A stretch of 64,000 nucleotides of DNA from contig VDMD01000003.1 of the NCBI GenBank assembly GCA_007026445.1, positions 2,108,001 through 2,172,000 on the forward strand, written 5' to 3'. Positions 59,090 to 64,000 of the stretch are shown here, piece after piece (position 1 is the stretch's first letter; each line of letters starts with the position of its first letter). Source of the stretch: Schizophyllum amplum. Lineage: Eukaryota > Basidiomycota > Agaricomycetes > Agaricales > Schizophyllaceae. The notes under the pieces are model-generated. The model made no database searches, had not been told where the DNA came from, and saw only the letters and a program-made list of their open reading frames with translations. A program made the translations under genes and the position numbers.

Positions 59090-59800
59090 GCGCTTGCGCG
59101 GACTCAGTATTTGGGGCGGCAGGGCGTACGGCTCAACCAAGGCTGATTTTCACTGCTAGAATCGCGAGCGGGAACTAACGATAATCAATTCTTTCATTCT
59201 CGACGCCCGTCATTGTGTCCGGCGCATGCTTTGGTTGTTCTCTGAGCTGTACGACTTTCCTCGTCCGATATCACGAGTGTAGTGCGTCAATCGTCTGCTT
59301 TTATCCTGCCCGCTCCTGACGAATGTCTCTCAGCAGGTGGGTATATAGGCTGATGCAATCGCAAGCTTGAAATGTCGATTATTGCCATATCTAGTATTCT
59401 CTCCTTCGATGCATAATTTTATCTTTCGAGTCGCAACTCGCGTGAAAGCTCAATATCGCGCCCTCGTGCCTGGCATTCAACGACTTCGCCGCTCGGTATG
59501 ACTATGCTCCGATTGAATCCCCATCTGCGGTCGAACCTACAAGTCGGGATCGAAGGTGTCGGTATAGTAGCAATCAAGAAGCTCAATACAGCACAGAGAC
59601 GCGTTCGCCCCATGTCGCCCTTCGGAGAAGGCGAACTGGCGAGTCCCAGGAATATTCGAGCTCAGCTTCCCCGGCCGTCCCTATCATCCTTTTCACTCTG
59701 ACGTGGCTATTGACAACATCACAGCTCTACCCCTTGCACGCCCGCTCTGCGGCAGTGCGGGCTGCTTCCTCAACAGCACCACAGCTCGGAATAGGTACTT
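59090..59800. other. no supported gene; degenerate upstream block of NLR D
   Basis: A trace of the LVASLNSSA-like block seen upstream of B and C may remain near 59,760-59,790, but frames are broken. Otherwise nothing is recognised. Confidence 0.35.
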
Positions 59801-59802
59801 CG

Positions 59803-59894
59803 CACGTGCCCAATCCTCATAGAAGCCACTTAATGAACTTTACAGCTGTATTCTACGGAGCGATGGAAGCGCCGACGGCAGTGCGGCAGCCTCG
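59803..59894 (+). promoter_or_regulatory. conserved upstream elements of NLR D
   Basis: CACGTG at 59,803-59,808, then CCTCATAGAAG and AATGAACTT, and the family leader motif GGCAGTGCGGCAGCCTCG at 59,877-59,894, 108 bp before the ATG. Same order as upstream of gene B. Confidence 0.5.
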
Positions 59895-60002
59895 AGGCTG
59901 ACGTCTGGCAACCTGGCAAGCGTCTCCATCCGCATCTTCCCCTCTGACCTCGACCACGACCACAACCCTACGGCGCCAGCGACATTCGTACCGACGACGA
60001 CT

Positions 60003-63000
60003 ATGCGAGACTCGTCCTCACCGTCGTCCCACCGCCCTCCATGGCGGCAAGCGATGCTCCATCCGATCACTTCTGGACTTTTCGGTCACTCGAGGAGCTC
60101 GTCTCCAGAACGATCTACGATGCATTCGACCTCATCGCTCTCGCTGCCGTTCTCATGGTCGTCGAGCCATTCGATCAAGCATTCGTCGATCAAGCATTCG
60201 TCGACTGACTCTACGACGACGCTGGTCGTCCCGGAATCGAGTGCTATGATCGCTCCGTCTGCGCCGCCGCCCAGGCCAACGCCCACGGACCCGCTCGCCG
60301 CGCTGTGGGAGCAGGCGATCGAACGATACCGGAACGAGACGGGGACCGACCTCTTCGCGCAGAGCGAGACGTTCTTCGACTCGGAGACCGCGATCCTGCA
60401 CTACATCGACGAGCAAGAAAAGACGTTCGCGCAATTCCGCGCTGACGGGCCACAGCGCCTCCGAGCCGCGCTCGCGCCAGTGGCTGCTGCGTGCGGGCCT
60501 CTCTGCACGATCGCTGGGGAGGGCGCCAGTCTGGTAAGTCCGGCCGTACCGTTTGACGATTACTGTACCCATGGCTGATGTACGTCCTCAGATATTCGCG
60601 CCTTCCAAGGTTCTCTTTACCGCCGTCGGTGAGCTTGTCAAGGTGCGTCGCGCGCGCGTAACTCTGAAGTCTTTGCTGACGTCGACGTAGGTCGCGGTGG
60701 AGGTGCGCGAGGAGCTGGATTCGATTGTGAACGCCTTCGACACCATTGAGCACCACCTACGCGTCCTGAAGCCCATCGCCGCGCGCGATGTACTGCACGA
60801 CGAGGCTCTGAAAGAGACGTCGGTGAAGTTGCTCGCGCAAATTCTGGTCGTACTCGGCGTGATCCAGAAAGTGCGAAAGGAGGGCCGGCTTGGTGTGTGC
60901 TACCAGCGCATGTCGCGTGTCGACTGACAGGTCTCTCTAGTACTTTGGCTGAAGAAATTGGGCGGCTCAACGCAAGTTTCCTCAGCATTGGACGATCTAG
61001 GGCGCCTTGCAACGAACCAGCATCAAACGATCTCGGCCGTCACGCTTTCAACGGCGCGGGAAACGATGGTGATCCTGACCGATGGAAAAGCAGGTACGTC
61101 GCCTCGCTTGGGTGTCTCGTCGTTTGCTCACTATACCTCTGTCGTTCTAGCGGATAAGCACGAACACGAGGTGACGCAGGCGTCTCTGGCCTGCATTGCA
61201 AAGACAGCGCAGGACATCCATGGTATGTATGCTTACCAGCCGTCTATCGACAGACACTTATGCCTTCAACAGATACCATTCGTCGAAACGACGCCGCGAC
61301 GCAGGACCAGATTACTGCCAACCGCGGGATTCTGGAGAACATACAGCGCGCGCTTTTGCAGCAGATCAACGAGATGAGGGTGGATAGAAGTGAGTCGTGT
61401 TATCAGCACTTGCACATTGCGCGCTGACAGGTAGATTTTCAGGAGATGCGGATATAGACAAGATCTACGAATGGCTTGAGTATCCAGACTCGTCTGTTAA
61501 GATGAATACTCTACTCGAGGATCGTGCCAATTCGACGGGGTCGTGGTTTCTCGATGGCGAGGCGTATGTGGCCTTCAAGAGGGGATCTAAGAAGAGTATC
61601 TGGTTGCACGGTCAAGGTGCGACAGTACCCTGCGCTCGCGAATTGTCTGCTGACAGGTATTCGACCAGCCGGCTGCGGGAAGAGTACGATGATGTAATAC
61701 CTTTTTGTTGAGCTTGCAACTATCTTCACTGATCACCTTCCTTCAGTGCAGCCGCTATCATGGATATTGAGGCGAATATTGCATCCTTTTCTGCGACCGA
61801 TTTCACGGTGACCCACCTATTCGACACGACGAACGGCCGCAAAAATCGGACTCTGCGTGCGCTTGTCTCATCATTGCTCTGCCAGCTGGCACTGAAGAGG
61901 AGCGAGTGTGCTGTCGAGCTTCTCAAGCTTCGCAAAGCCAACTCAATGGGACGCTCCCAGCCATTGCTCGAGGCGATGCAGCGCCACCTAGACAGCTTGC
62001 TTCGGACCCTGCCTATGCATGTCTTCATCGTCGTGGATGCACTTGACGAGGCCAATAATGACAACTTCGACAAGATTATCCCATTTCTCGAGCACCTTCT
62101 CACTCATGCGAACGTCTCACTACTCTTCTCCAGCCGTCATGAGGTACCGTTCCGCGTGCAACTGGAGAAGCTTGCTCATGCCCATGTGCCAATGGAGGAG
62201 GGTCTCGTAACAGATGAGATCATGACTGTTCTCGATCAAGTCCTTCGCTCCGGTGGCACGCTGGACACGAAGACGAGCGAAAAGACCAAAGATAACATAA
62301 GAAGGGTGGTCCGAGCAACTGCTGACGGAAAGTGAGTGAGCTACCTTATGGCACAAATCAATCATTGATCCGACGAGTCACAGCTTCCGCTGGGCCGCGC
62401 TGCAGTTACGAGGGCTCGCATCCGTTGCGGCAATACCTATCATGGTGGAGCAATGTCTTCAGAATATTCCCAAGACGCTCACCGAAGAATACGAACGACG
62501 ATTGGACTCGATTGCTGACAACACTCGCGTGAATGCCCGGGAACTCCTCATCTGGGCTCTGTTCACTCACGTCCCACTGTCAGCCGACGACTTTGCGCAG
62601 CTTCTGTCTTTCGACTACTTCAAGCACCCGCTAGTCTTTCAACCCTCCATGCAGCCCTCATCCGTGGATGATGTCTTGAACTTGGTTGGTTCGACGTTCC
62701 TCTCCGAACGTGATGGTCAGATACGCATCGCACACGCCTCTGTGACGGATTATTTGCTCGGAGATCATAATGCTTGGCTTCTTCCCATCAACCGCAACCT
62801 TGCATATTCCTCCATGACCAGGACCTGCCTCGCGTACCTCAAATCCGGTGGAGCCTTGAGCACGGAGACGGGCGTACACCACATGGTCTGGACGTGGGTG
62901 TTCTATGCATCGAAGGCGAACTACGGTGACGATCTCAAGGGCGAGATAGTCGACGCTCTTGGGCCCTGGAGCGAGAGACGACAGCTGATTGTCACTGCCT

Positions 63001-64000
63001 CGCTGTACGCCGCGGTGCAGACGGGGCACGCCGCACTCGTAGACCTCCTCATCAATCAGCTTGGAGCCGACATCGGCGGACGAGCTCACTCTCTACGAGC
63101 GACACCAATTACTTTTGCCTCATTCGATGGACATCTCGAGGCCAAACCTCCTATACTCATTGACAACAACATCGACTGCGCTGAAAGTCTGTGTACACCC
63201 CTTCACTTCGCAGTGTACTATGGCCATGCAGAGATCGTTCGTCTGCTCATCCAAGTAGGCGCCGATGTCGATTCGCTTGACGAGGATGGATGGGCAGCGT
63301 TACATTTTGCGTCCTCTAATGGGAGAATTAATATCGCCAGGATGCTGGTCGACGCAGGCGCAATTGTAAATGCATGCGACCACAATGGCATGACTCCCCT
63401 TCACGTCGCGGCGGAGAGCGGCCATATCGACCTCGTTCGCCTGCTGCTCGACCACAATGCGGCGGTGGATGCTCGTGACGATCATGCCTCTACTCCGCTT
63501 CTCATCGCAGCGGAGTGGACAGATAACTCCAATCTTCTGTCTCTGCTCATCGCCAGAGGGGCAGGCATCCGTGCGCGTGATGGTGATGACGACGACGCTC
63601 TGCAATGCGCAGCCTTGGGCAGCCGAGAGAACAATGTCAGGTTCCTCCTCAGCGCAGGATCGCCTCCGCGCACGCGCAACGCCCAAGGCCTGACACCGAT
63701 AGACAGGATCGGTCAAAGTCGGAGTGGCCCCGGTGATCCAGCTGCGAACGAGCGTGTCCGCCAGATTCTCCTGCAGGCTGGAGCCTCGGAGAGCGACGTG
63801 GAAGACCCAGCAGCGGCGGTAGAGGTTCAGGCCGAGGTGGCGGCGCGCGAGGGAGCTGGGTCGGCCGTGGCGCATGAAGGAGTTGAGGCAGCGGTGAACG
63901 AAGAAACCGCACCGACGAGAGGCGAGGAAGCTGTAGCGACGGCAGACGAAGAAGTTGGGGCTCTGACAGCCGACGCGCTGCACCCGACGGCCACGGCGAC
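60003..64000 (+). CDS. Goodbye-NACHT-ankyrin STAND/NLR-like protein, 3' end beyond the window (gene D)
   Basis: Ten exons are inferred: 60003-60533, 60592-60642, 60691-60892, 60941-61093, 61151-61222, 61273-61389, 61443-61616, 61669-61693, 61747-62331 and 62384 to beyond 64000. Exons 2-8 have the same lengths as in genes B and C, and all phases match. Domains: a shorter Ser-rich leader, a Goodbye-type domain (DPLAALWEQAIERYRNET, IFAPSKVLFTAVGELVK), NACHT with P-loop GQAGCGKST split by an intron and VFIVVDALDE, the post-NACHT region, about six or seven ankyrin repeats, and the start of the acidic tail, still open at the last base. It is the most diverged of the three full-length paralogues and its ankyrin array is shorter than in B and C. 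Role as for gene B. Confidence 0.88.

Noticed and set aside
1..64000. CRISPR arrays, tRNA genes, bacterial operons
   Set aside because: No regular spacer/repeat array, no recognisable cloverleaf by eye, and all supported genes carry spliceosomal introns. A tRNAscan run would be the decisive check for tRNAs.

Overview
The window looks like an accessory, repeat-rich stretch of a filamentous fungal genome, most likely a basidiomycete (Agaricomycetes). The evidence is short spliceosomal introns (about 46-60 bp, GTGAGT/GTGCGT donors), high GC, a family of STAND/NLR-like proteins with a fungal Goodbye-type N-terminus, a NACHT-type NTPase and ankyrin repeats, and an F-box/LRR gene of a type common in mushroom-forming fungi. 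The organism assignment is inference. No bacterial features, tRNA, rRNA or CRISPR array were recognised.

Layout. 1-5.9 kb: mostly non-coding, with one copy of a dispersed spliced-looking repeat (called Y) and a minisatellite. 5.9-7.7 kb: an ankyrin-only member of the NLR family that kept the N-terminal leader but lost Goodbye and NACHT. 8-10.5 kb: downstream repeats shared with the other NLR genes. 10.6-45.9 kb: a large inverted segmental duplication. Left arm about 10.6-26.0 kb, right arm about 30.3-45.9 kb; each arm carries, in mirror order, repeat Y, an upstream block, a full Goodbye-NACHT-ankyrin gene (B at 14.06-18.80 kb +, C at 42.42-36.80 kb -), GACG-rich spacer, a small putative zinc-binding gene (Z1 +, Z2 -), and another Y copy. 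The roughly 4.3-kb spacer between the arms holds gene E, a Goodbye-ankyrin protein without NACHT. 46.97-49.19 kb: a 2.2-kb foldback element with about 400-bp terminal inverted repeats and an 8-bp target-site duplication. 49.3-51.1 kb: F-box gene. 51-60 kb: two more Y copies, a 150-bp palindromic MITE-like element, a third zinc-binding paralogue (Z3 -) and a minisatellite. 60.0 kb to the end: a fourth Goodbye-NACHT-ankyrin gene (D +) running off the window.

Exon-by-exon reading of B, C and D gives ten exons each with the same phases and, for seven of the first eight exons, the same lengths in all three (exon 1 of D is shorter), so these are intact genes and not chance ORFs. B and C predict proteins of about 1,423 and 1,715 residues. 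The C/B length difference is mainly a 201-bp tandem ankyrin cassette expanded in C. The three Z genes also share four exons, phases and core promoter spacing.

How it may work (inference): Goodbye-NACHT-ankyrin proteins are signal-transducing NTPases related to fungal incompatibility and innate-immunity receptors. Ankyrin repeats would recognise a ligand, NACHT would oligomerise, and the N-terminal domain would signal. The locus combines full receptors, a NACHT-less Goodbye-ankyrin protein, an ankyrin-only protein and a linked co-duplicated zinc-binding family. Patchy sequence homogenisation between the arms suggests a birth-and-death receptor cluster evolving by duplication, gene conversion and repeat expansion.
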